From Shuttleworthella satelles DSM 14600 (GTDB lineage: Bacteria; Bacillota; Clostridia; Lachnospirales; Lachnospiraceae), in NCBI RefSeq assembly GCF_000160115.1, contig NZ_GG665866.1, positions 682,001 through 746,000 on the forward strand: 64,000 nucleotides of DNA. Direction: 5' to 3'. The translations under genes were made by a program, and so were the position numbers. How positions within the stretch are numbered: the first letter of the stretch is position 1; every line of letters starts with the position of its first letter. Of the stretch, positions 8,895 through 17,353 are shown in pieces. The notes beneath the pieces are model-generated. The model was not told where the DNA came from, made no database searches, and was given only the letters and a program-made list of their open reading frames with translations.

Positions 8895-9404
8895 TTATGA
8901 CAGAAGAATACCAAGCTCCCGAAGCTTCTCCCGGATCCGGTCGAATGACTCCGGTTTTTTACAGCTGATTGTGTGAAGGTGAATCCCGTCGGTGAGCATA
9001 GACAGGGGAGCGGCCTTACTGTCCCTGACCCGGTTGACGAAATCCTCGGCCTCCATCCGGTTTGAAATCTGCAGATTGCCAACCAGTTCTCCATAGAGGG
9101 GATGCTCGACAATCACGTCCACGAGACTGCCGCCGCAGTCAACGATCGCGTTCAACTCCTCCTGGATTTGTGAGGCGTCGTGCTTGCAGGCAATCTGACA
9201 GACCGGCAGTCCGGTTTCTTTCGGGAGAATATATCCCCTGGGCGTCGCCGTGATCTTATGTCCCTCCGCCCGAAGAATGGCAATATCTCCGACAATAATC
9301 TGCCTGCTGACTCCGAATTCCCCCGCGAGCGCCGAAGCGCTGATGGGTCTGTCCGCCGACTGCAGTTCCTCCAACAGCCCGCTCTTGCGTTTCTTCCTGT
9401 CCAC
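8895..9404 (-). CDS. niaR: NiaR-type nicotinate-responsive repressor
   Basis: A 169-residue regulator: an N-terminal HTH_11 domain (about 8-60, with SASALAGEFGVSRQIIVGDI) followed by a 3H domain named after three conserved histidines, seen in ACKHDA, VEHPLYGE and GIHLHTI. In Bacillus and Thermotoga, proteins of this architecture repress NAD synthesis and niacin uptake genes when nicotinate is plentiful. I place the start at the GTG that follows GGAGGAAGATCA; an in-frame ATG eight codons upstream has no ribosome site. The EIIC-like gene follows on the same strand after 230 bp and is its likely target. Confidence 0.85.
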   Translation of the reverse strand: MDRKKRKSGLLEELQSADRPISASALAGEFGVSRQIIVGDIAILRAEGHKITATPRGYILPKETGLPVCQIACKHDASQIQEELNAIVDCGGSLVDVIVEHPLYGELVGNLQISNRMEAEDFVNRVRDSKAAPLSMLTDGIHLHTISCKKPESFDRIREKLRELGILLS

Positions 9405-9598
9405 TGATCTTCCTCCCGCAAATTTCATCCATCCGCCCGCCTGCCCTCGATTTCTCCGGCAGAATCCAATCCACCGTCCGCCTCACATGAAGTTTACCAC
9501 AGATAGCCGATTCCAATTGAATTCCATCTGTTAAAGAATTACCATGATCTTAAGAGATGCCAAGGGGCATCGCCATTGTCTTGATAAGGAGAGTGAAT

Positions 9599-10417
9599 AT
9601 GACAGAATTCAAGCACCTGACCCTGGATGTCGCTGAGGAAATCGCAACCTTGAAGATCAGCAATCCCAAGTCTCTCAACGCCTTAAACACCGAGACCCTT
9701 GAGGAGTTGAACGTCGCCCTGACCGAGATTGAGGCCAGAGACGACATCAAGGTTCTGATCCTGACCGGCGGACCCTGCTTTAACAAGAAGCTGGGCGGCG
9801 ACGACCCCTATCGGTCCTTTGTTGCCGGCGCCGATATCTCCGAGATGGCGGGATTCACCGCCCCCCAGGCCAGAGCCTTCGGCATCCGCGCCTCCAAGCC
9901 CTTCTTCAAGCTCATGGAGATGCGCCAGGTGACCATCGCCGCAGTCAACGGATTCGCTTTCGGCGGCGGCAATGAGATCGCCATGGCCTGCGATATCCGC
10001 GTTTCCTCTGACAATGCCCTCTTCGGCCAGCCCGAGACCGGCCTGGGAATCATCCCCGGCTTTGGCGGCACCCAGCGCCTTGCCCGTCTGGTCGGCATGG
10101 GACGCGCCAAGGAGCTGATCTTCACCTGCGATAATATCGACGCCCAGGAGGCCTACCGCATCGGCCTGGTCAACAAGGTTGTCCCCAAAGAAGACCTCTA
10201 TCCCACCTGTCAGGCAATGGCCAAGAAGATCATCTCCAAGGGCTCTTACGCCAATTCCATCGCCAAGGCTGCCATCAACAACGGCTATGACATGGACATC
10301 AGAAACGCTGTCGAAATGGAGGCCAACCTCTTTGGCGTGGTCAATGACACCCATGACAAGAGAGAGGGTATGGGCGCCTTCTTAGAGAAGAGAGCCGCTG
10401 ATCTGACGGATTTCTGA
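9599..10417 (+). CDS. Enoyl-CoA hydratase/crotonase family protein
   Basis: A 272-residue crotonase. The oxyanion-hole segment SFVAGADISEM (73-83) and the two catalytic glutamates in GGGNEIAMACD (E126) and FGQPETGLGI (E146) match 3-hydroxybutyryl-CoA dehydratase, which makes crotonyl-CoA in the butyrate pathway. The ATG follows AAGGAG. Unusual points: a 14-16 residue Gly/Asp-rich insertion (about 58-73) just before the oxyanion-hole loop, and no neighbouring bcd, etf, hbd or thl genes. It is monocistronic, with a strong terminator. Exact substrate is uncertain. Confidence 0.88.
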   Translation: MTEFKHLTLDVAEEIATLKISNPKSLNALNTETLEELNVALTEIEARDDIKVLILTGGPCFNKKLGGDDPYRSFVAGADISEMAGFTAPQARAFGIRASKPFFKLMEMRQVTIAAVNGFAFGGGNEIAMACDIRVSSDNALFGQPETGLGIIPGFGGTQRLARLVGMGRAKELIFTCDNIDAQEAYRIGLVNKVVPKEDLYPTCQAMAKKIISKGSYANSIAKAAINNGYDMDIRNAVEMEANLFGVVNDTHDKREGMGAFLEKRAADLTDF

Positions 10418-10460
10418 CCCTTAAAGAGACCAGACAAGGCTCTAGTGATTTTCGGATAAA

Positions 10461-10504
10461 GGGGCTGTGAGGAAACGTTCCGTTTCCTCACAGCCCCTTT
10501 TTTA
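10461..10504 (+). terminator. Strong terminator after the crotonase gene
   Basis: GGGGCTGTGAGGAAAC pairs perfectly with GTTTCCTCACAGCCCC around a five-base loop, followed by seven T. A preceding A run could let it work also for nagA transcripts arriving on the other strand. Confidence 0.92.
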
Positions 10505-10527
10505 TGACTGGCCTCTTAATTTTTCTG

Positions 10528-11799
10528 TCAGCAGCGAACTCCGTCCTTATAGACGGCTTTCAGACGCAGGTCCCGGTCCATAAGCAGTAAGTCCGCCCGC
10601 ATCCCCGGGCCAATGGAGCCGATCTGATCTGCGAGCCCCATTTCCCTGGCCGGATTAAAGGTCGCGGCCCGAACTGCCGTCTCTAAGGGCAGGCCCATTT
10701 CTCCAACGGCTGTGCGCATGCAGTCCGCCAGGTTGCTGACAGATCCGGCCAGGGCCCCGTCTGAGGCCAGGCGGGCATACTTTCCCTCCTTGACAACCTC
10801 AAGACCTCCCAGCGTATAAGTCCCGTCCGGCATACCGGTTGCCCGCATGGAATCAGAGATCAGAATCATCCGCTCCTCTCCCATCATGCGAAAGGTCGCT
10901 CTGACGACAGAGGGGTGAATGTGCACCCCGTCGCTTATCAGCTCCGCGCCGACCCAGGGGGAATCACAGACCGCCCCCACGACGCCGGGAGCCCGATGAC
11001 TGTAAGCCGGCATGGCGTTATAGAGGTGAACGGCGTGACTCGCCCCCAGGTCAAACGCCCGCTTGGCCGTGTCATAGTCCGCGTTGGTATGAGCCAGGGA
11101 AACCGCGACACGGTTCTTGACCTCTCTGATGAAATCCAGCTGATCCCGGTTCTCCTCCGGCGCGATTCCGACGAACCTGACCAGTCCCTCAGAAGCAGAC
11201 AAAAAGCCCTCCAGGACCTCCATGGAGAAGGGGATGATCTTACTTCCATCCTGGGCCCCCTTCTTGGCCCTGCTGATGAATGGTCCCTCCATGTTGACCC
11301 CCACATAGGAGGCCTGGGGCCGATGTCTCTCCTCGGCGCAAGTGGGATTCTCTGCGCTCTCTCCTCGGCGGCTGAAGGGATCAGACTCTTTTTTCTGTTT
11401 TTTGGCATATGCCGCAATGTTTGCCAGAATGTGATTCAGATCGCTGACCGGCAAGGTCATGGTCGCCGGGCAGAGGGAAGTCACTCCGACCGAGAGTTCA
11501 TACTCTGCAATCGCGGCCAGGGCCTCCTCCGAGGCGTCGCAGACGTCCGCCCCGACCGCTCCGTGGAAGTGCAGGTCAATCAGCCCCGGAATCAGGTAGG
11601 CTCCCTCTCCGTCAATGATCTCATAATTTGCATGATTTCTGTCTTTTTTTATTTCGTGTGCAGGTTTTGATTCATTTATCCCGCTCCCACCCTGTCTTTC
11701 CGCCAATGTGACAGAGCGGATGGTCCCTCCTTCCACCCTGACACTGCCCGGATGAAAGAGAAAATCCCTCCCATAGACCAACACGTTTCTGATTTCCAT
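10528..11799 (-). CDS. nagA: N-acetylglucosamine-6-phosphate deacetylase
   Basis: NagA removes acetate from GlcNAc-6-phosphate in the cytoplasm. Metal and catalytic residues are visible: H77 and H79 in DLHFHGAVG, E171 in NMEGPF, H237 in SLAHTNADYDTA, H258 in AVHLYNAM, and catalytic D315 in LISDSM. At 423 residues it is some 40 longer than usual because of charged insertions at about 38-58 and 131-163. It is the last gene of the sialic acid operon, 118 bp after the ROK kinase gene. Confidence 0.95.
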   Translation of the reverse strand: MEIRNVLVYGRDFLFHPGSVRVEGGTIRSVTLAERQGGSGINESKPAHEIKKDRNHANYEIIDGEGAYLIPGLIDLHFHGAVGADVCDASEEALAAIAEYELSVGVTSLCPATMTLPVSDLNHILANIAAYAKKQKKESDPFSRRGESAENPTCAEERHRPQASYVGVNMEGPFISRAKKGAQDGSKIIPFSMEVLEGFLSASEGLVRFVGIAPEENRDQLDFIREVKNRVAVSLAHTNADYDTAKRAFDLGASHAVHLYNAMPAYSHRAPGVVGAVCDSPWVGAELISDGVHIHPSVVRATFRMMGEERMILISDSMRATGMPDGTYTLGGLEVVKEGKYARLASDGALAGSVSNLADCMRTAVGEMGLPLETAVRAATFNPAREMGLADQIGSIGPGMRADLLLMDRDLRLKAVYKDGVRC

Positions 11800-11917
11800 C
11801 GGCGCCTCTTTTCCTGTCCGCCCTTCTTATTGCACAAGGACTAAAATATCCCTCTTCGAGGATTCCTCTGCCATAAACAGTGAAAGGCACTCTCCGCAAA
11901 TGCTCCATTAAAACCAA

Positions 11918-12910
11918 TCAACCCGGATCTCCCCCGCGCCGATTCTCCCGCATGGATCTGAAGTGGTAATATGCCCCCAGCATCCCGGCCCGGTTTCCCA
12001 TGGCCGCCATGGCAAGCCTGGTCTTTTTCGCAATCTCCGGCTCAAGATAATGGTCTAAGGCCCCCCGCAGCCTGGGGTAGAGATAGTCCTCCTGCTTCAT
12101 AATTCCGCCGCCCAGAACCAGGCACTCCGGGTTGAGGATATAGGCCAGATTGGCCATGCCCCTTCCCAGAAGATCCACCATCCGGTCGATCTCCCTGATA
12201 CAGATCTGATCCCCCTCTTCCGCGGCGGTAAAGATTCGAAGACCATCCCAGTCCTCCGCCTTCTCTCCCCTGGCCTCAGCAACTCTTTGGCACAGAGCCG
12301 AAGTCGAGGCCATCTCCTCAAAGCGGCCCGGTCCGCCAAGATCCATATAGCCCACTGCGCAGGCCGCATTGCCGAAGCCACGGTAAATGCCTCCGCAGTC
12401 CTCATTCCTCAGATAGAGGGCTCCGCCGATCCCGGTTCCGACAGTCAGAGTCAGGACACTTCGACAGCCCCGGCCGGATCCGGCCAAAGCCTCCGCCAGG
12501 CAGGCGCAATTGACATCATTTTCCACCTCGACCGGCAGATGATAGGCCTGGCCCAGGATCTGCTTCCAGCAGGTCCCCCGGTAGTCTGGAATCGTCGGCC
12601 CCGAGTGAAAAACGCTGCCGCTGATCGGATCCACCATTCCGGCCGTAGAGATACAGATCCCGGCACAGACTCTTTTCGTTTCACCCCGATCAGGTATACT
12701 TGTTTTATCCCGATCGGGTGTGGTCTTATAAATCTGTCCTGTCTCCTTCAGGTAAGCGTCCAGGATCTCCCGGACATTTGTCACAAGCTGGGGTCCGCCT
12801 CGATCAGCCTGACTCGGCCTCTCATGAGCTTCCAGAATTTCTCCTTCCTCAGAGACCAGCCCATATTTGATCGCTGTTCCGCCGATATCAATACAGATAT
12901 ATTTCCCCAT
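11918..12910 (-). CDS. nanK: ROK-family sugar kinase, probable N-acetylmannosamine kinase
   Basis: The protein has the ROK nucleotide site IDIGGTAIKYG (7-17), the catalytic aspartate in EVENDVNCA (D132) and the ROK core TLTVGTGIGGALY. Its position between nanA and nagA, with nanE in the same operon, points to phosphorylation of N-acetylmannosamine. The usual ROK zinc site (GH...CxCGxxGCxE) is degenerate: at 179-201 only scattered residues such as A-C-A-V-G and FEEMAS remain. A 17-residue polar insertion lies at about 62-78. The start MGKYICID follows GGAGGATT closely; an ATG four codons upstream has no ribosome site. Confidence 0.85.
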   Translation of the reverse strand: MGKYICIDIGGTAIKYGLVSEEGEILEAHERPSQADRGGPQLVTNVREILDAYLKETGQIYKTTPDRDKTSIPDRGETKRVCAGICISTAGMVDPISGSVFHSGPTIPDYRGTCWKQILGQAYHLPVEVENDVNCACLAEALAGSGRGCRSVLTLTVGTGIGGALYLRNEDCGGIYRGFGNAACAVGYMDLGGPGRFEEMASTSALCQRVAEARGEKAEDWDGLRIFTAAEEGDQICIREIDRMVDLLGRGMANLAYILNPECLVLGGGIMKQEDYLYPRLRGALDHYLEPEIAKKTRLAMAAMGNRAGMLGAYYHFRSMRENRRGGDPG

Positions 12911-12997
12911 AATCCTCCGCATGCAAGCTGCATATTTTTCAAAAATGAGGCGCCTTCCTCAGTCGAGAGCATGTTTAAACCATGCGCGTAAGACTCC

Positions 12998-13918
12998 TTA
13001 CAGACCGTACCTGGCTACCGCCTCCTCGATTCTGGCCGCCGTCTTTTTGGCCAGCTCCCTGTCCTCCCCGGTCAGTGGGGCAAGAGGTCTTCTGACGGAT
13101 CCCAGATCAATCCCCTCCTTAATCCGAAGGACTTCCTTGATCATGGCGTACATATTGCCTCGGCCGGCGCAGAGCTCTTCAATGATCCCGTTGACCACAT
13201 TCTGAATTTCCACGGCCAAAGAGAGATTGCCGGTTCGCAGGCAGTCGTTCATGGCGATGAAGAGCTCCGGCATAGCTCCGTAAGTGCCCCCGATTCCGGC
13301 ATCCGCCCCAATAACGCGGCCGGCGATAAACTGCTCGTCAGGCCCGTTGAAGACCACATGATCTCCCTTTCCGCAGGTCTTAAAGATCTGTATATCATAG
13401 GGGGCCATCGACGAGTTCTTCACCCCGATCACCCTGGGATTTTCAAGCATTTTCAGATAAAGATCCCTGGACAGGGCCACGCCGGCCAGCTGGGGAATAT
13501 TATAGATGATGAAATCCGTGTGGGGCGCGGCGGAGCTGATATCGTTCCAGTAGTCCGCGATGGCCTCCTCCGGCAGATGGAAGTAGATGGGCGGAATCGA
13601 CGCGATGGCGTCTACGCCCAGACTCTCGGCATGACGGGCGAGCTCCATGGAGTCCGCGGTGTTATTGCAGGCCACATGATTGATAATCGTAAGCCTGCCG
13701 TCCGCCTGGTCTACAACCGTCTCTATGATCCGCTTGCGTTCCTCTACCGTCAGGTAAATGCACTCTCCGGACGAACCGTTGACATAGAGTCCATTGACCC
13801 CCCTGTCGATGTAGTAGTCCACCATCTGACGGACGGCGGACCTGTTGATTTTGCCCTCCCCGTCATAGCAGGCGTAAAAGGCAGGAATCACTCCTGTGTA
13901 CTTATCCAGCTTAGCCAT
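12998..13918 (-). CDS. nanA: N-acetylneuraminate lyase
   Basis: A 306-residue DapA/NanA-fold aldolase that splits sialic acid into N-acetylmannosamine and pyruvate. Visible signatures are GSSGECIYLT, which binds the pyruvate carboxylate, the catalytic tyrosine in YNIPQLAGVAL and the Schiff-base lysine in VIGVKNSSM. The YNIP form is typical of sialate lyases rather than dihydrodipicolinate synthase, and the operon confirms this. The ATG of MAKLDKYTG has an AAGGGAC site; an upstream extension runs through a terminator-like hairpin and is unlikely. Confidence 0.94.
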   Translation of the reverse strand: MAKLDKYTGVIPAFYACYDGEGKINRSAVRQMVDYYIDRGVNGLYVNGSSGECIYLTVEERKRIIETVVDQADGRLTIINHVACNNTADSMELARHAESLGVDAIASIPPIYFHLPEEAIADYWNDISSAAPHTDFIIYNIPQLAGVALSRDLYLKMLENPRVIGVKNSSMAPYDIQIFKTCGKGDHVVFNGPDEQFIAGRVIGADAGIGGTYGAMPELFIAMNDCLRTGNLSLAVEIQNVVNGIIEELCAGRGNMYAMIKEVLRIKEGIDLGSVRRPLAPLTGEDRELAKKTAARIEEAVARYGL

Positions 13919-13939
13919 TTGTCCCTTCTTTCCTCGGAA

Positions 13940-13967
13940 GAAAAAGCCGGGCAAAGCCCGACTTTTG
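13940..13967 (-). terminator. Intra-operon hairpin between permease and nanA
   Basis: GTCGGGC pairs with GCCCGGC around a TTT loop and is followed by TTTTTC on the minus strand. It is shaped like an intrinsic terminator but stands inside the operon, so it may reduce expression of nanA, nanK and nagA or protect the upstream mRNA end. Confidence 0.65.
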
Positions 13968-13985
13968 CCTCTTAACGCTCTTATC

Positions 13986-14909
13986 TTATCCCTTCACGGC
14001 TCCCATTGCGATCCCCTGGGTGAAATATTTCTGGAAGGCCAAAAAGATCATCAGAATCGGAGCTGCCGCCAGTGTCGCGCCCGCCATAATCAGGCCGAAG
14101 TCGGTCGAGTTCTCCGCCTGCAGCTTGGCGATCCCCAGAGAGATGGTCAAATGCTTAGTGGAGCTGAGCATGATCAGTTGCATAAAGTAGTCATTCCAGT
14201 TATTGATGAAGGTGAAAATGGCCAGGGCCCCAATTCCCGGCTTGACCATGGGAACGACTATGGAATTGAAGGTCTTGAGCTCACTGGCGCCGTCAATTCT
14301 GGCCGCCTCGATCAATTCCCCGGGAATCCCCTCGGAGAACTGCTTCATGAGAAAGACCCCAAAGGGCCAGCCCACTGTCGGAAAAATCACAGCCCAGATG
14401 CTGTCATAGAGATTCAAAGTGGACATTTCCCTAATCAGGGGAATCAGAATCACCTGCTTGGGCAGGGCCATGGCGCAGACAATCAAGGAGAAGAGCAGAA
14501 CTCGTCCGAAAAAGCGCTTCTTGGCCAGGACATAGCCGGCCATGGTCGCCGTAATGCAGGTCAGCACCATTGCCATGACAGACATGAAGACCGTGTTTAA
14601 CATCCAGCGAATGGAAGCGGGAACCACCGGACCGGAGGATAAGATCAAAGGGCCGCCGTCCTCGGTGAAATTGCTGCCGAAGGGGAGGGCAATCTCCCAG
14701 AGGGGGGCTTTCTGGCTCCCCATCAGGGTTCTGAAATTATCTAAAACCCACTTGCCGGGCCACCACTCGGGGGAGGGGGCGTTGATGGAGGCGGCGGTCT
14801 TAAATGCCCCGGTCACAATCCAGTAGAGAGGGAAGGTAAAGAGAATGGCCAGAATGACCAGCAGGATGACCCCGATCAGGTAATAGGGTGTGATTTTCTT
14901 CTTGATCAT
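13986..14909 (-). CDS. ABC sugar permease (MalG/LacG type)
   Basis: A 307-residue inner-membrane subunit of a CUT1 carbohydrate ABC importer. The EAA loop that docks the ATPase is seen in ELIEAARIDGASELKTF near 215-230, and about six hydrophobic segments are visible. It starts 8 bp after the partner permease stop, so the two are co-translated. Operon context points to sialic acid or an N-acetylated amino sugar as substrate. Confidence 0.92.
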   Translation of the reverse strand: MIKKKITPYYLIGVILLVILAILFTFPLYWIVTGAFKTAASINAPSPEWWPGKWVLDNFRTLMGSQKAPLWEIALPFGSNFTEDGGPLILSSGPVVPASIRWMLNTVFMSVMAMVLTCITATMAGYVLAKKRFFGRVLLFSLIVCAMALPKQVILIPLIREMSTLNLYDSIWAVIFPTVGWPFGVFLMKQFSEGIPGELIEAARIDGASELKTFNSIVVPMVKPGIGALAIFTFINNWNDYFMQLIMLSSTKHLTISLGIAKLQAENSTDFGLIMAGATLAAAPILMIFLAFQKYFTQGIAMGAVKG

Positions 14910-14917
14910 ATGACACC

Positions 14918-15841
14918 TTACCTTTCTCTGGTGACCCTGAACTGTACTGCCGACAGAACCGCAATGATAATGGCCAGGACAACGCCCATGGCATTGGCAT
15001 AGCCATAGTCATAGAGCTTGAAGGCCGTGTAGTAGATGTAATACATGACCGTGTCCGTGCTGTGATTTGGCCCGCCAGAAGTCAGAAGCTGGATCAGGGC
15101 GAAGCACTGAAAGCTGTTGATCATGGTAATAACCAGAATATAGAGGGTCGTCGGCATAATGGCCGGCCACTTGATCTTCCAGAAGAGCTGAAAATTCGTG
15201 GCTCCATCCACCTTGGCGGCCTCGACGACCGAATCGTCCACATTGCCCAGGGCAGATACATATAGGACGATCGGCTGGCCGACGGAGGTTGTCAGAAGGA
15301 TGAGAATGATGCAGGCCAGCGCGAAGCGCTCATCTCCCAGCCAGTTGATATTCTCGTGGATAATCCCCGTGCTCTTCCCCAGGTAATTGAAGATGCCGTA
15401 GTAGTTGTTGAACATCCACTTCCAGACCACGGTGACCGCTACGGAGCCGGTGACGACCGGCAGGTAGAAGATGACGCGGAAGGAGGACAGCACCGGCCCC
15501 CTCATCTTATAGATCAGCGACGATACCCAGAGGGAGAAGACGCAGACGACGGGCACAGATACCACAACAATGATGAAGGTATTTGCCAGAGCCTTCCGGA
15601 AAATGGGATCCGCAAAGAGATTTTGATAATTCTTCAGCCCGACAAAGACATCCTGCGTATCTGCCCCCATGGTGGAATCAAAGAAACTGGTAAAGACGCA
15701 CAAGACCATGGGAAGGACAACGAAGCCGAGAAAAAATACCAGGCTTGGCAGTAAAAACAGATAGGCCGACCTGGTCTCCCGGATCACAAGTGCCCGCTCC
15801 CTCAGCGCAGCATTTGTTGTTCTACTCAAACTTTCCCTCAC
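14918..15841 (-). CDS. ABC sugar permease (MalF/LacF type)
   Basis: A 307-residue partner permease with the EAA-type loop VVEAAKVDGATNFQLFWKI and six hydrophobic segments. The given start is a GTG without a clear ribosome site; a TTG four codons further in follows GAGGGAAAG, so the true N-terminus is uncertain by a few residues. No ATP-binding subunit is encoded in the operon, as is usual for CUT1 importers of Firmicutes that share one MsmX-type ATPase. Confidence 0.92.
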   Translation of the reverse strand: MRESLSRTTNAALRERALVIRETRSAYLFLLPSLVFFLGFVVLPMVLCVFTSFFDSTMGADTQDVFVGLKNYQNLFADPIFRKALANTFIIVVVSVPVVCVFSLWVSSLIYKMRGPVLSSFRVIFYLPVVTGSVAVTVVWKWMFNNYYGIFNYLGKSTGIIHENINWLGDERFALACIILILLTTSVGQPIVLYVSALGNVDDSVVEAAKVDGATNFQLFWKIKWPAIMPTTLYILVITMINSFQCFALIQLLTSGGPNHSTDTVMYYIYYTAFKLYDYGYANAMGVVLAIIIAVLSAVQFRVTRER

Positions 15842-15883
15842 TCTCTAAGAATCAGACACGCGTTTTGTTGGCATCTGACTTTC

Positions 15884-15921
15884 AAAAAAGAGGCGCCCGG
15901 CCCTGTCCGGGCGGGCACCTC
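15884..15921 (-). terminator. Attenuating hairpin after the binding-protein gene
   Basis: GAGGTGCCCG pairs with CGGGCGCCTC around a GC-rich inner stem and is followed by six T on the minus strand. Such a hairpin after a binding-protein gene commonly makes the binding protein more abundant than the permeases. Confidence 0.8.
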
Positions 15922-15961
15922 TCATCCATCTTCCTGTAAATAATCCTGAAATTCCCTCTTA

Positions 15962-17296
15962 TTATTTCTTGGCAGCCGCCGCGTTGGCATTGGTATCGAA
16001 GGTCTTGACCTCATTGGCGATATCTCCGCCGGCGCCGACTCTCTGCAGCATGTTCCACCACTCGGTGCGGGCAGTCGCCCAGCCCGGAACCACCTGATAG
16101 TAGTCGCCCATAGAAGGCATGAACTTTTCGGTGAACATCTTCATCACCTTCTCATTTGCCTGTCCCGTGTAGACATCCCCAAGGTCCTTATGTGCGGGGA
16201 AGAAACCGGACTCGAGAACGGACTTCTTGGTCTGGGTCTGGTCATTGGCCATGAAATCAATGAACTTCTTGGCCGCCTCAATCTTTGACTGAGAGCCGTT
16301 GTTGAATATTCCAAAGCCCCAGATGCCGCCGCAGAGCTCCGCCTTGCCGTCACTGGAGGGGAACTGCATGGGGATGATCTCATCTCCATTATTGGTCTTG
16401 CCCGCCTCGCCGTTCTTGGAATCATTCTGCTGCGATGCGTTCCAGCAATTGGAAATCGCCAGCGTTCCGTTCCTGAAGAGCGTGATCTCATCTCCGCCGG
16501 CGATGGAGGGATCGAACTTAACCCCCTTGGTATCCTTCAATGCCTGCAAAGCCTTGATGTTAGCCTCTGAGTTCACCGTATACTGGGTGTGCTCCGTATT
16601 GGTAAAACGGCCTTTGTAGAGGTTGTTCACCAGCGCGCGGGTCCCCTGGTCGCCGCCCTGGCCGGAGCAGTAGACCGCTGTGACGTCGGCTCCCTGACCG
16701 GATTCTGCCAGGGCCTTGACTGCCTTTAAGTAGTTCTCGGTCGTCCAGGTGTGATTCTCCAGATCCAGATACTGAAGCGCGTTGGCCTTCTCGAATTTGG
16801 CCTTATTGATCGCCATGCAATGGGCAACCATGCAGAGCGGATACTCATAGTATTTCCCGTCGGAGCTCTTGCAGGCAGCCGTGATATTGGGATAGAAATC
16901 CTTGGCCGCGTCCTTGGCGAACATATCGGCCAGATCAACCATCAATCCCTTAGCCCCCCAGTTGGCAACCAGTCGCTCCGGTCCTTCCATGATCAGATCG
17001 GGGGCCTTCTTGCCCTCAATCGCGGTGTTGACCTGATCGTCGCCGGTCTTGTAGTCCAGATACTGAACCGTCACCTTGATATCCGGATACTTCTCGTTGA
17101 AGCTGGCAATCAGCTTGTCAACCGTCTCCGACTTGCCCCAGTTGCCGATGGGATAGGTCCACAGGGTAATGGACTCTTTGCCATCGGTCTTGCCGCTGTC
17201 TGTCGAAGCGCTCTTCTTGCCCTGGCCGCAGCCGGCGAGAGCGCCGACAAGCATTGTCGCTGCCAAACCTGTTGCTAGAACTCTCTTAAATCTCAT
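15962..17296 (-). CDS. Extracellular sugar-binding lipoprotein of the ABC importer
   Basis: A 444-residue cluster 1-type solute-binding protein. The N-terminus is a lipoprotein signal: two basic residues, a hydrophobic run and the lipobox LAGC at about 20-23, so the mature protein should be lipid-anchored at C23 outside the membrane. ITLWTYPIGNWG and FNEKYPDIKVTVQY are typical family segments. The ribosome site AGGAGGGG is strong. Its place between nanE and the two permeases indicates that it captures sialic acid or a related amino sugar. Confidence 0.93.
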   Translation of the reverse strand: MRFKRVLATGLAATMLVGALAGCGQGKKSASTDSGKTDGKESITLWTYPIGNWGKSETVDKLIASFNEKYPDIKVTVQYLDYKTGDDQVNTAIEGKKAPDLIMEGPERLVANWGAKGLMVDLADMFAKDAAKDFYPNITAACKSSDGKYYEYPLCMVAHCMAINKAKFEKANALQYLDLENHTWTTENYLKAVKALAESGQGADVTAVYCSGQGGDQGTRALVNNLYKGRFTNTEHTQYTVNSEANIKALQALKDTKGVKFDPSIAGGDEITLFRNGTLAISNCWNASQQNDSKNGEAGKTNNGDEIIPMQFPSSDGKAELCGGIWGFGIFNNGSQSKIEAAKKFIDFMANDQTQTKKSVLESGFFPAHKDLGDVYTGQANEKVMKMFTEKFMPSMGDYYQVVPGWATARTEWWNMLQRVGAGGDIANEVKTFDTNANAAAAKK

Positions 17297-17353
17297 ATAA
17301 AACCCCTCCTAAAATGTACGATCCCGGAGATTTTCTCTCCTTACTGTGGATCC

